This document shows, piece after piece, positions 12,575 to 24,450 of a stretch of 64,000 nucleotides of DNA. Under the pieces are notes generated by a model. It had not been told where the DNA came from. It ran no database searches and saw nothing but the letters and a program-made list of their open reading frames with translations. The position numbers were made by a program, and so were the translations under genes. The DNA lies in NCBI RefSeq assembly GCF_036884655.1, contig NC_088342.1, positions 12,951,001 to 13,015,000 of the forward strand, read 5' to 3'. Source of the stretch: Musa acuminata AAA Group. Taxonomy: Eukaryota; Streptophyta; Magnoliopsida; Zingiberales; Musaceae. How positions within the stretch are numbered: position 1 is the stretch's first letter; every line of letters begins with the position of its first letter.

Positions 12575-15500
12575 TCATGTCTGTACCGGAGAGCCAAAAT
12601 TTTGAAATGTTCTAATTTCACCACCCCAGCCTGCAGTCACAATCGCCAATCCCCAGGCTGACATACTTTGGGCTGTCGTGCCTGCACTGCAAAAATCACC
12701 ATTGCATTGAGGGCTCTGTTTATTAGCTGTCATGAGCTCTTCAGGCCAAGTTGCAGAAGCCCTATCGCTAAACCGATTCAAGTTTGTATTGCGAAGGGTA
12801 CTATGCTGGTGGGAATCAATGCAACGGCAAGCGAGTGAAGGTGAAAGCTGGGGTCTGTTGGTCCCTGCCATTGATGGTGCATTTGTTTGACATTCTCCAT
12901 CGAGCTCATCCCGTTTGTTGGGGCAAGTTCTCACCATTTTCCTCGTACTGGTGTTTGGCCAAGGAGCAGCCACAGTCACGCCCTTGCTGTGGAAATATTC
13001 GTAAGATTGTGTCATGGTGGTAGCATCTTTGCTTTTGCTTATTCGGGAATCGTCGTATCTCCATACATAGACATGAGAGTCCTCACTAGCACAAATCACA
13101 TGCTTTCCATTAGTAGTCAAGCAAGCTGATATCTGGCTGCTTGTGTTGCGAAACCCTGAAACAGAATAGCAACATCACTCCAAAAACAAGAATATGTATA
13201 ACAATAGATCATTTACTTCCAAAATATTGCATGCTTTATGGCTATTGGAGTATCCACAAACTAAAAACAACTTGAGTCCAATTTTATGACAAAAAGACTT
13301 TCATGTTCGAGAATTGATGATTTAGCTTTCACCCCCTAAAAAAAAAGAGAGCAGAAAGGTGAAACTTGTCTCACAAGCGAGCACATTTCATCAAGTATTT
13401 TGTTCAATCATTGCAATTGTGTTCACAAATATTGCAGTTAGCATTTCAGATAGTTATCACAAAGAAAAAAATCTATTTATATTCTCTTTTTAATACGTTC
13501 TCCCCAACGTAATATCACATGTCCAAACTCCAAAGAGAAGTTGGATTTTGTGATCATTTTCCTGTGTTAGAACTACATATTACTGCCAAAGCAATGTCTA
13601 TTCTATTGTTCAAAACCTGAAATGTATCCACATCCCTGACATGACAAACTAATACGTATATCCAATATCAAAAGAAATGACAGTAACTTCTTATAGTGAA
13701 AAACAAAGCTTTAATTTTGACTGCAAAAAATACTAAATGCCTCAAGAGAAACGAAGTCTTGCTTTGTTTAGCTGTCATTTTCCAATTGTAGCAATATGGT
13801 TGTCCTTGTGATGTCAACACAAATCTTGTGACTGTTTTACTCTTTTAATACTTTAAAAATAATCAAAAGAGTCTTTGTTTGTAATAACTGAATCCAACTT
13901 TTCAAATTTCTCATCATTTCAGAGGAAAACAAATAGATTAATAACATGGATTATGATATATATGATTCATATTAGCATTAGCCTTAATTGGTAAAAGGAC
14001 ATCGGCATGGAAAAAAACTCGCTAATACTAACTGAAGTAAACTGTTTGATCCTTAATGAGTTGGTAAAATATAATTGTTTTGCAAGATGATGACTTTAGT
14101 AGAATAACAATGTTTTGGTAGAATATGATTGCTGTGCTAGATGATGACTCCAATAAAGCAACATTTTTTCTAAATATAAGCTCAGAAAGGCATTCTCATG
14201 CAAGGTCTCAGAAACTCTTCAAGAGTTTAATATGTGGGTTGTTATTTTTTTCTTTAGACTGGTTATTAGGCAACAAGGCGACCTCAACTGGACAGATAGG
14301 AATTTGCTAAGAACTTCAGTTATTCAGCATTTAAATAATCATGACATTACTTGTGCATAATCTAAACAAGGCAGTGATTCCAAAAATTCTTCCAGTAGAT
14401 ATCAAAGCAAAATATTTTTACCTTTAAATTTGTGGACCAGTTCATCACCATCAAGAACCCGGATTCGTGAATCTGCAGATGTTACTAGCACCTTTGAGGA
14501 ATTGCCAGGGGCAAACTGTTGAATGCAACTAATCAGAAACCATAGCCGTATCCTATCTTATTCTTCAACAGAGAAGGAAAACCTCAAAACTACAAAAATC
14601 TTCAATAAACAGTTTGCAGATTACACCAGAATACCTGGAAACCAGTGATTTTCTTGTGTTTAGACTTCCCTTTTCTGCTTTGCAAGTCAACTTGAGTTTT
14701 CTGAAGAAGCCTATTGTCTAAGAGCAATTGAAGACAATAAAACCATTGGCAAATGAAGACAACAACAGCTGATTTGAGACAAATTCACACAAAATTGTAG
14801 AGTATTAATTGCTTCATACCAGATGTGTCGTACAAGTGGCAAGTCCCGTTGTGTGAACCAACTAGAGCACCCTGCAAGACAACAAGTGAAAGCATTATTT
14901 AAAACATAAATAAAGACAATCAAAAAGCAAACTTCGAGAAGTATGTCCTTTAAACGGAAAAAAAATGTTAATTGTTAAGTCTAAGAACCTGGCCATCAGG
15001 GGTATAACAAGCAGCAGTGACCATCTCATGCAAATCATTCCAATCAACAACTTGACGTTCTGGAATACTCCATATTCGGACTTTCTCATCAAGAGAACCA
15101 CTGATGAAGTATCGGTCATCAACGGGATTAAACTGAATGCAAGTCACTGCATAAAGCCAAAATCAAGAAACATCATAGCAACATAAGTAAAATCAGTAAG
15201 CCAAAACACCAAGAAGGGAAGAAAAAGAAAAAAAGAAAAAGATAGTAAAGAATGGGATATCATTAAACATGATTTCAACTTACCATAGTCACTATGTGAG
15301 AATACTTTTAAACAGGAATTGCTTGACATGTGCCAAAGTCGAACTGTTTTGTCCATTGAAGACGAAAGCAGATACTGATAAAATTCAAGCAGATACAGCA
15401 TTTTACAAAGCAGTTTTATAATCAGTGTGGCAAAACTCCGAAAGTCCAAACATCATTTTCACAAACACGTACTGCCAGGGAAACTAAATAGCGCATAGAA

Positions 15501-18500
15501 GAAAATACAAAATTGTAATAAGAGCTTTAGCTACTTCTATCAGGATTTCTGGAACTAACAAAGTATATGATTAACCTGAAGCATAGGTGGTATCTGTCAA
15601 TGGAAGTAATAGAAGAGAGGTACTCTACCAGACAATCAAATTTATTTAAATGGCAACATATTTTAAAGTTTAATATAACTTCTTCAGTGACACAAGAAAT
15701 ACATAAGGCTGAACTTATCACCATTACAAGATTGCTTGGATGCAACCTGAGTGTGAAAGGACCGAGTAATGGAAAATAGTCTCCTAGTGTGCAAATCTAA
15801 GGTGGCACATAATTTACACTCTTTCCAGACCTTGCTTTGGTGAAAGCCTTGTTCTTTTGATTGCCCTTTCAGAGACCCTCTACTCTTCAAAGGAATTTAT
15901 CAAAGCACAACCATATCAGAAGCATCACGGAGATAGACCAAATGTGTAAATTTAAATTTTCTCAAACGTGTATGAAAATAGGCTAAAATAATGCATAAGG
16001 TTGCACAGAGGGCCTGTTTATGTGTCAAACAATTACTATCTTAAATGCAGACAACCATTATCTCTCATATCAGAGGAGATCGAAAACTCCAATTCAGGAG
16101 GAAAACCATCATTCCAAAACATCCTATAGCTATTAGCTCTCACAAAACTTACTAAGCAGTGAGGCAGTTCGATTTCACTCCTTATAAGTATGCGTATTTT
16201 CACACTCCTCAAAACAACCAAGCAGCTCATAAATATTTTTATATAATACACATTCATAATGGCCTATGGTGGATCGGCATTTCAATTATGAAATTACAGT
16301 TTTTATACATCTTCCACGAGATGGTGCTAACATGTATTTTCCAAATACTTTTAGAAATGTCAATCATAAATTACCCTCAAATAAACTTTAAACATTTTTA
16401 TGATGCTGGATAAACATGTCTTGTGATGACTTTCCCTTATTGTACAGCATTAACACATCACTCTTTATATTCATACTTTCATATTCATACTTGATTTAAT
16501 AACTGAATCAGATCAGGACAGATTTTGATGGCTTCAGCCATCTTACAAATATGCATCAACAATTTTATCAACTAACAATCTGTTTCGGCAGTTTGAATGG
16601 CTTCTGTTAAATGTCACATTTATAGCTAGGGAGACCCTATTCGTATCAGCTAATCGTGGTTTACATAAAATTGATCAAAGTAGAAATCATGGTTACAATT
16701 TCTCTAGGAACCAATGACCAAAAATCAAAATACGATGTGAGAATTACTTGCCCATAGAGAAAAATCAGCATGTCATCCCCTTTAAATTCATTCATGATTA
16801 CCAAATTGACCATGATGGTGACAGTTTTCATACAATATGACAGTTAACATGTTCATTACTTAAGAACCTATGTTGATCTGAATGTGCTAACATCCATCCA
16901 TTTTCATGATCAACATTCACAAGAATAAAGCGACTTTTAATTTTGTTGAACCTGCCTAACAATGAGCAGCAAAATTGGTCCAATAACAAAGGTAAAACTT
17001 TTGCTCATGCTCTAGCGGACCAACTTACTACACATATCATCACGATTCACGATTCACTGGTAAATGATAATATTATTCCAAGCCTTCAAAAGTCCAATTG
17101 AACCAAACCATGGAAACATAGATCGTTATCTATAGCTTCGTGATATCAGCTACAAGCAAATTACTAATTATTATAAGCAACAGCTGGGTGTACTTTCACA
17201 AAAGTCTCGCAACATTGGACAATATTTCAAATTAGTAGTTCTCAGGATCCTATTAACTTAAAGCATGTATGACTTTTATCAAAACTTACATTTTTAAGAA
17301 ATTAAACTAAAATAAATTACATGATCAGGATAAACTTTTTTATGCCCTGCAAATTCTTTTTCTGACTGCAAATAGGTTTATGACTGCATTCCATCAAAGA
17401 ATCTTTCAAATTCTAATACAGATTTAATACCATGTATAATTACGATATTCACAAATAATATAGTTATTTCTAGTTCTATTTGTCAATAAGGAACTATTAA
17501 ATTCATTCGGCTTATAGATTTCACATGAAAGAATTAAAAGACAATTCTGGTTCCAGATCCCAGGTTGTTTAAAATCCATGAACAAGATGAACAATTTCTT
17601 AGTACTTTCTATCATCAACCCTAAATACTGAAAACTAAGATAACATATCTTTTGCCTGAAGACAAACCTAATTCATCCATATGCAGAGATGTAATCAAAG
17701 AAAATAAGATATACCTGAGATTTGGACCAAGAGAGATCAAGGACATCATCTAGGTGTCCTCGGAAAGAGTGCACAGGCTTCTCTGACAGAGAAAACAAAT
17801 AATCTGGTACCACCAGAGGGTCCAAACACAGAGATTTCCTACTGCCCACGACCTTTGCTATTCTCTCCTTTTCCCAGTGGTTCCTCTCTGGATTAGCCAA
17901 AGACACTCGCTCCGGCAAACCTTCGATAACTGACACAATAGATGGATTGCAACTATCATTCCCCCATGAAGCCTTATCATTCAGCAAATCTCCCATGCTG
18001 TCAATCTCCAAGACCTCCCACACATGGATGACTCGATCCTCCCCTGCACTGGCCAAGTAGCGCCCATCCAAGCTGAATTTGATGCTCCAGATGGACCCAT
18101 TATGCGCCTGAAGTTCCTGGCTCATGAACAACCCACTGAGGTCTTTTGGGGACTTCCCATACTGCCGGACTTTAATTTTCTTGAGGTCATGACGGAGGCA
18201 ATGGGAACCGTCCAGGCTATCATCGGTGGCCGAGCTCGGCCTCCTCCCTCCCTTCTCTGACGAAGAATCTTTCTCATCACTGCTCCTGCGGTCGCGGTTG
18301 TGCCCTCTGCCTACCATGGTCCCAGCTACATTCTTGATGCTTCTGAGCCAACTTCCCCTCTTCTTCCACCTCGATCCTCCCCCGGACCCACCGCCACCAG
18401 GGCCTCCGGGGTGGCCGCTGCTGTTGGTGGAGTCCTCCAAATTCTGACGCCTCATCAATTCTTGAACGATGGGGGATTTCCCGACCCACAACTCGAACTC

Positions 18501-19154
18501 CTCCACCGTGAGCTGCCGTCCTGTCCCGACCTCGCTGAGCGTGTTCCACATCCCGTCCTCGCGGAACTCCTTCACCAGGAATTCCCTCCCGTCGTCGAGA
18601 CTCTTGATCAAGTAACGGGGGTCATAGCACAAATTTTCTCCATCGACCCGGCGATTGCTCTGGGAGACCTCAAGAATCCGAAATCTCGCGTCGAGAGGCG
18701 GCTTTCTCGAGAACTGCTGCTGGGTTAGGGGTTTGCTCCGTGGACCAGGAACCACGGAGCAGTCGGATCGGGACCGGGCATTTCCGGAGGGGAAGGCAGG
18801 GATGGGGTCAGGGAAGGAGGCGGATCTACCCATCCCAGGGTCCCGGATCCGAGCGACGGCGCTGGTGGGTCCGGGGCGGCAGAGGGCGGGGTCGCCGGCG
18901 AGGCCGAGGTGGCGGAGGAGGCGGCGGCGGCGCTCCTCGACGGAGGCCGGTTCGGAGAACCAGACGTCGAGGGAGCGCAGCGGGGGGAGGCGGAGGCGGC
19001 CCCGGCGGCGGTGCCCGACCACAGAGGACTCATCATCGGAGGCGGAGGCGGAGGTGGAGCACGACGACGACAGGATCCGGTCCAAGGACTCATAGAACTC
19101 CTCCTCTTCCTCCTCCTGCGGCGAACCGCTGCTGGTCGTCGTCATAACGGGCAT
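12575..19154 (-). CDS. WD40-repeat protein, plant WDR44-like family
   Basis: A beta-propeller scaffold protein of unassigned cellular function; plant relatives are annotated only as WD-repeat or WDR44-like proteins. Seven exons join in frame: 17715-19154, 15284-15374, 14989-15146, 14820-14871, 14635-14717, 14422-14515 and 12575-13155, giving about 832 residues. The first exon is GC-rich and encodes an acidic and Ser-rich N-terminus ([20 protein letters not shown]), a conserved plant-specific region ending near [20 protein letters not shown], and a Gly-rich linker. The propeller starts near residue 349 ([11 protein letters not shown]...DRVIHVWEV). Further repeats carry the expected Trp-Asp type endings: [37 protein letters not shown] and [10 protein letters not shown]. 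The C-terminal part of about 150 residues after the propeller is Ser/Thr/Asn-rich and ends with a short [21 protein letters not shown] block that could be a final blade strand. Intron 1 is 2.3 kb. The ATG at 19154 was chosen; another in-frame ATG lies at 19145. Confidence 0.93.
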
Positions 19155-19194
19155 CCGGATCGCGAGGCGAGGGGGCAAAGCGGTTCGGAGCGGG

Positions 19195-19201
19195 ATTTAT
19201 A
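19195..19201 (-). promoter_or_regulatory. Possible TATA box of the WD40 gene
   Basis: TATAAAT on the minus strand, 41 bases upstream of the chosen ATG. If it is used, the 5' leader would be only about 10 bases, or about 20 if translation starts at the second ATG (19145). The short distance makes the call weak. Confidence 0.3.
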
Positions 19202-19766
19202 TGCCACGACGGAAGGAGAGGGAAGGAGCGAAGACCGAGGGGATATGATATGATGATGCTGTTGCTGTAGCTTGTAGTTGTTGTTGCCGCTGTTGTTAAG
19301 GGGGAGGAGTAGCCGTCGTACGGTAGTCGTAGTAGGTGTATACCGTATACGCCTTCAAATGTACAGTGCGCCCAAATCGATATGCTTTTTTAACTAAGGA
19401 TTTCGAGAGGGTTGCTTTGTAAATATCCCTGATATGTATGATAAAAGCAAATCAAAAAATTCTCTCGGAAATATAGCCAGCTACAGCTGTTATGTAGGCT
19501 GCTACCATATGACGAGCGTGGGGAAGAAAAGGCTGCAAAGGCATCAACCAAAAACCAGTTTCTTTTACCCATGGTGGTCAATAATAACTGATGAGGTACA
19601 AGCACCACTGCATGATTGAGACCACTAATGGCAGAGCGATCCCATTTATAGCCCTTTCCTCTCTCTCGCTTGATTGATTTTCTTACCTCTCCCTGCCGTG
19701 CTCCTCCTTCCACCCACAGCATTTGGATCTCCATCATCGGTCCACCAAGTTTTGCACTAGTGGCAG

Positions 19767-19797
19767 AAGCCGAAGAACTCGGCTTGTTCTTCGGCTT
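19767..19797. other. Perfect 12-bp inverted repeat (hairpin)
   Basis: The arm AAGCCGAAGAAC (19767-19778) and its exact reverse complement (19786-19797) are separated by a 7-base loop, TCGGCTT. It lies about 610 bases upstream of the WD40 start codon, in DNA with no recognised gene. The stem is too short for a typical plant microRNA precursor. Function unknown. Confidence 0.6.
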
Positions 19798-20111
19798 TCA
19801 TGAACCGAAGCGTATCGCAATATACCAAAGCTTTGGTGTTGCAGTGATCATAGCCAAGGGCCGAGCAGTGAAAGAAGCTGGTCATGATTTTATGGAGTGC
19901 CATGGAGGGAGGGGTAGAATTATGGATCCAAATTCTTCTTTCCGACAACAACTAGTCCTCTTGGCGTCCGGCCTGTATAATTTTAGGAAAAGAGAGATTT
20001 CCGACGGAAGAATCAGCAGGGACCATGTACTGTTGGTCACCACGTATGAAACATGCAATAATCACCTCCACCATTAACCTCTCTCGCAGCAACCAGAAGG
20101 TAAAAAAGCAA

Positions 20112-20136
20112 TGCCTCCTCCTCCTCCTCCTCCTCT
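20112..20136. repeat. (CTC)n microsatellite
   Basis: About eight CTC units in intergenic DNA, followed by a T run. Confidence 0.85.
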
Positions 20137-22191
20137 TTTTTCAAAGATGAAGGATGACAATGGAGGGGACCAACAATGGCCATCGACACTTCGATATTGC
20201 TCTAGGTAATCTTAATTTCCCATTTGTGTCATCCAATGTCTCCTCACCTCCTCCTTCTCCTCCATGGTTACAGTTTTTACAGGGAAGGAGTAAAACCCGG
20301 ATCTTTGGTGACACTTAATCAACACCTCAAGAAAACAAGCAGGCATGCTGCTACCCAAGGAATAACTTTTGACCTCGGATCTCTTTCGGTAGGACCCGGC
20401 GCAGAACACTGTGCCATGTATGGGAATGAATGGTGCAGTGGCCAGAGCAGATGGTTCTGAGGTTTTTGATGGTCGTCTTCTGCGCGTGCATGCACTAGGG
20501 AATGAGCAAATGGGCATATATTTAGTGCAGAGCCAGAGAAGAACCGTGGGTTGCAGAGTTATAAAAGCATGGAGCAGAAACCTTAAGGCTTTGGATGCTA
20601 TAGATTTGGCTGGGGCATCAACTGGAAAGAGAAGCTTCCTTCTGAACTCCAAGCGAATGGTGGCTTCTGCATGCTGGGTTCCATACTGTCATGTGCAACC
20701 ACATGACCTGTTCCTACACCCACTTTCAAAAGCTGTGAAGCTATGAATGAATCATTGAAAAAGGTAGCTATAAACTGATACATTTACTTAATCCCTTCTC
20801 CATCGTTGGTGAACACACATCTTCCAGGGAGAAAAAGAAGAACTGGTTGATGAAGAAAACCCAAGTGTTTTACGTGTCTCCTTCTACAGTGCACTGGGAA
20901 TGATCATTCAGTGGTCCTATCATTTGAATCGAAATGTACCATTCCAGCTGTAACCGTGGCCCTAACTCTCAAAGAGCAGGGACCATGAAGATCCTCGAGC
21001 TCATCTTTTACCGTCATTGTAAGAACACACCGTCCTCTCGCTGTAAAACGCAGAAACCACGCATCCCTCGTGAACTTTCTTCAAAGAAGCAAGATCAAGA
21101 TCCTGAGATGATGGAGATGAGAGAGAATCTGCAGCGGTGGAACCTTGCTTTGCATGTATCGCTGTCACCGACCTTGATGCCCTCCCCTCGTTGTAGTTTT
21201 CACTGCCACTATTGGCACGCTTGTGTACAGTGTTGGATGGTACGGGGATCGCAAGTTGATGCTGCGAGAGCGAGCAGGCGTGAGCTTCTTGGCTTCATAT
21301 CATTTGGAGAATGCTCTACCTTTCCTTAGTTTATATGTGTAATTATACCCCATCCCTCTACCTAGTATCTCAACTATCATGACATCATACCTGCACGACT
21401 GCAGCTAAGGTCTTCTTCAAGTTAAATCAGCATGTATGAACAAATATATACTGATCTGGAAAGTGTGTTGAACCTTTGGGGTTTTACAATGGAATAATGT
21501 GTTAATCCTTACACTGAAGTTTTTTAGGCTTTTTGAAGGCATGTTTCTACTAAAATTTAGAATATAATAAGTACAAAGATTATTGAACTTTGACGAGATT
21601 TTTATGATTTTGTAGATATAACTTTACTATCTATGTGTCGTAAACACTTCATAACATAAACATGCCACAATTTCTCTTATAACTCTACTGTATGATGCCT
21701 TTGATATTTAAATTAATTTTGATTTAAAAAAAGATATTACTATTTAAATTTTTTATATTTTAAGATTATCCTTCCATAAATAGATATAAATATTCTTTTC
21801 ATCCTCTCTTTTTTCTTTTTTTCTTTTTCGCTTCCTTTTTTTTTTTTCTTTTTTCTCCTCCTTAGAAGATAGTATCGTAGGGGTGACGAAGAGTTGGAGG
21901 GGTCATGATCGATGGTAGAGAGCACTAAGAGTGTTGATGATAGGGTGTGCAAGGGATGATAGTAGTATGGGATGTAGGAAAGAAAAAAAAAAAAGATAAA
22001 ATCAAAATTAGAGAGAAAGTAAACCTAATGTGATAATAAGCTTTAGCCATCTAAAGCGGTAACAGGTGGGTGCCAATGGAGAGGAGAGAAAGGGTTTCCT
22101 GCCGAGCCTTAATGGTGGCATCATCGTCGATGGCTTCTTGCCTTGTCACCTTGGCAAGAGGTCATCATGATGGTCATGATCGTCATCTCAT

Positions 22192-22264
22192 TTGCTAGTC
22201 ATAGATGTCCTACAAGCCAATTGTATGAGTGATAGCATATGTAATATAGTACGCAGCCTTTTTG

Positions 22265-22306
<42 letters not shown>

Positions 22307-22930
22307 GATGTCCATGGATTTATACAATCAAAATTAGATCATAATTAGATCACGATAATGAGATTGATTCGTTTTTCAACACAAACCTTAAAGAATCCTT
22401 ATCATAAGTTACTCGAGAGGAACATCGAAATAACCGAATAGATTGGTGTACTATATGCCCATTCATATAATGGAAACAGCTAATCTCATAGCTGCTCGTG
22501 TAGGAACACTAGGAATACAATGCAGGTGCTCATTGGAGAATGAGTTCCCTAATTGATCCGCTTACGGAATGTTGGATGGTTGATAATACCTCATTATCAA
22601 ACAATGATTCTATCGACCCAATGGTGTATTTAGTCCTTAAACTTGAGACACCAAGGATGTCCTGCATGAATAATCCACTCTTTGATGCCGAACTTATGTT
22701 TAGAAGTTCCAAATCTAGTATAACCGATTATTATGAGTGGCAGCCAACCTTACAAGGGCTATTGAGTATCTATAGAAAATCATCCACTATCGATGTCATA
22801 AGAGGAATATTTCATGTGTTCTTACTCAGAAAAATCCTCAGCTAAGGTCATTTGGATTGAGAGAGAAAAAGTTCTTTGAGAGAATTCGATTAGAGCGAAA
22901 CTCGAGTAGAAACCATATAGGTCTGATAGC
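22192..22930 (+). repeat. LTR-like dispersed repeat, copy 1
   Basis: This segment and 22931-23594 are diverged copies of one sequence in the same orientation. Shared blocks in order include a GTCATAG...GCCAA...ATGAGTGAT start, a microsatellite, GATGTCCATGGATT-like text, GGTGCTCATTGGAGAAT, AATGTTGGATGGTTGA, CTTGAGACACCAAGGATGTC and CCAACCTTACAAGGGCTATT. No coding region is present. The size and structure resemble LTRs of a retrotransposon, but I see no internal domain to name the family. Copy 1 continues about 120 bases beyond the shared part and ends near TGATAGCACC. Confidence 0.6.
22266..22304. repeat. (TA)n microsatellite inside repeat copy 1
   Basis: About 19 TA units. The equivalent position in copy 2 is occupied by a TTA trinucleotide run. 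Confidence 0.95.
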
Positions 22931-23005
22931 ACCTACTAGTCATAGGTGCCCAACAAGCCAATCATATGAGTGATGGCATGTGTGACATGGCACACAATCT
23001 TTTTG

Positions 23006-23056
<51 letters not shown>

Positions 23057-23594
23057 TATTATTATTATTATTATTATATTCTCTCACTTTATATTGCTTA
23101 TTGCATACATATATTGTGATGTCCATAGATCTGTGTAATGATAATTGAATCGTGATGCAATCACGATAATGAGACTGATTCACCTTTAAACATGGACCTT
23201 AAATGATACTGGTCATAGGTTACTCGAGATGGACATCGAGATAACCAGATAGACTAGTGTACTGTATACCCATCCATATAATGAAGGAGGATGGTCTCAT
23301 AGCTGCTCATATGGGGACACTAAGGATACAGTGCAGGTGCTCATTGGAGAATATATTCACTAATTGATCCATTTATAGAATGTTGAATGGTTGAAGAAAC
23401 CTCATTGTCGGACAGCAATTCTATCGTCCCAATAATGTACCTGGTCCTTAGACTTGAGACACCAAGGATGTCTTGTATGAGTACTCCACTCTTTGATACT
23501 GAACTTATAGGTTTGAAAGTTTCATATCTAGTGCAGCCGGTCATTTGGAGTGATAGCCAACCTTACGAGGGCTATTGAGTATCGATAGAGGATC
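22931..23594 (+). repeat. LTR-like dispersed repeat, copy 2 (truncated)
   Basis: Second, direct copy of the 22192-22930 sequence. It ends at 23594, where the gypsy LTR begins, so its 3' part is missing. Directly adjoining copies could come from unequal exchange between LTRs or from tandem insertion. Confidence 0.6.
23006..23077. repeat. (TTA)n microsatellite inside repeat copy 2
   Basis: About 23 TTA units with one interruption near 23056. Confidence 0.95.
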
Positions 23595-23900
23595 TGATAG
23601 GACCCAAGCAAGGTTAGGTCCTACTCAACCAAGAAGCAACTAATAAAAACCCTATGAGATTATAATAAACCCCACCTAGTTGTCTTTATCCTATAAAGAA
23701 GAGTGGCTATGGTTTATATTTGGGCCTTTGGGATTCCTAGCCATCACCCCCTTTTATTGGGTCGGTTGGCTAGGGTTGAGGGCAAAAGGGGTAACTCACT
23801 TAGGAAGCAGCTCTTAGGGCTAGGGTTTGGAGCCCTATATAAGCATGCAACCTCCATCTCTTTGGGAATAAGATCTATCTCTTTTAGGAGGGTGGAACCC
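23595..23900 (+). repeat. 5' LTR of the old gypsy element, left part
   Basis: Starts TGATAGGACCCAAGC and ends at the AACCC target site. It contains GCCCTATATAAGC, a likely LTR TATA box. It continues at 28532. Confidence 0.7.
23836..23842 (+). promoter_or_regulatory. TATA box in the old gypsy 5' LTR
   Basis: TATATAA, in a context (GGGTTTGGAGCCC before it) that matches the corresponding CCCTATAAATAGCC in the inner element's LTR. It marks the likely U3/R boundary of this LTR family. The LTR is now split, so present activity is doubtful. Confidence 0.45.
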
Positions 23901-24433
23901 TGTTAGAACCCTTGCAGATTCTAAACTTGGGGTTGATCTTTTTAGGGGATCGGCCTCCTTGGAACTCTATAGGGGTTTCTCCCTCCAAGTTGCTGCTCAA
24001 AAGCTGCAGAAAAGATTCATCTATTGCTTATCAAAAGAGAAGGAATACATGGCTATTTATAGGGCTTCTAAACCCTAACTCCTAATAGGACTCCTACTTA
24101 AGACTCTTACTTCTAACCAACTCCTAATAGGACTCCTACTTAAGACTCTTACTTCTAACCAACTCCTAATAGGACTCCTAGTCAAGACTCCTATTCCCTC
24201 ACAACTCCTAATTATTCTCTAAGAAAACACCTCCTACATGAATGCCCATCTTAATTAGGACTCTCCTAGCTAGAGTCCTAACAGAATGTCCCTCTCAATT
24301 AGGACTCTCCTAGCTAGAGTCCTAACAGTTTTACATGAATGTCCCTCTCAATTAAGACTCTCCTAGCTAGAGTCCTAACAGTTTTACATGAATGTCCCTC
24401 TCAATTAGGACTCTCCAAGCTAGAGTCCTAACA
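23901..24433 (-). repeat. 3' LTR of the inner gypsy element
   Basis: 533 bp, ends TGTTAG...CTAACA on the plus strand. It carries internal tandem repeats: about 42-base units containing AACTCCTAATAGGACTCC (about 24076-24185) and about 55-base units containing CAATTAGGACTCTCCTAGC (about 24250-24430). Confidence 0.92.
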
Positions 24434-24450
24434 GACCCGTCCTCTTCAAA

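Larger units (their letters stand above)
19205..22190. other. Intergenic region right of the WD40 gene
   Basis: No gene could be supported. Up to 21330 the DNA has moderate GC and many overlapping open frames of 60-146 codons on both strands (for example 19670-20077 plus, 20212-20652 minus, 20411-20746 plus, 20934-21329 plus), none with a domain I recognise. It could hold a non-coding transcript or diverged gene relic. From 21340 to 22190 it becomes AT-rich and includes a polypyrimidine stretch at about 21795-21860 and a GTCATCATGATGG-rich segment near 22120-22190. Confidence 0.4.

Noticed and set aside
18277..19253. Several open frames of 78-146 codons overlapping the first WD40 exon on both strands
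   Set aside because: They are shadows caused by the high GC of this exon; only the frame encoding the conserved N-terminus and propeller continues correctly into the next exons.
19741..19830. A microRNA precursor at the 12-bp hairpin
   Set aside because: The stem is too short for a plant precursor and I saw no match to the well-known plant microRNAs I looked for by eye.
24076..24430. Regularly spaced repeats in the gypsy LTR, superficially like a CRISPR array
   Set aside because: Units are direct tandem repeats without unique spacers, present identically in both LTRs of a plant retrotransposon.
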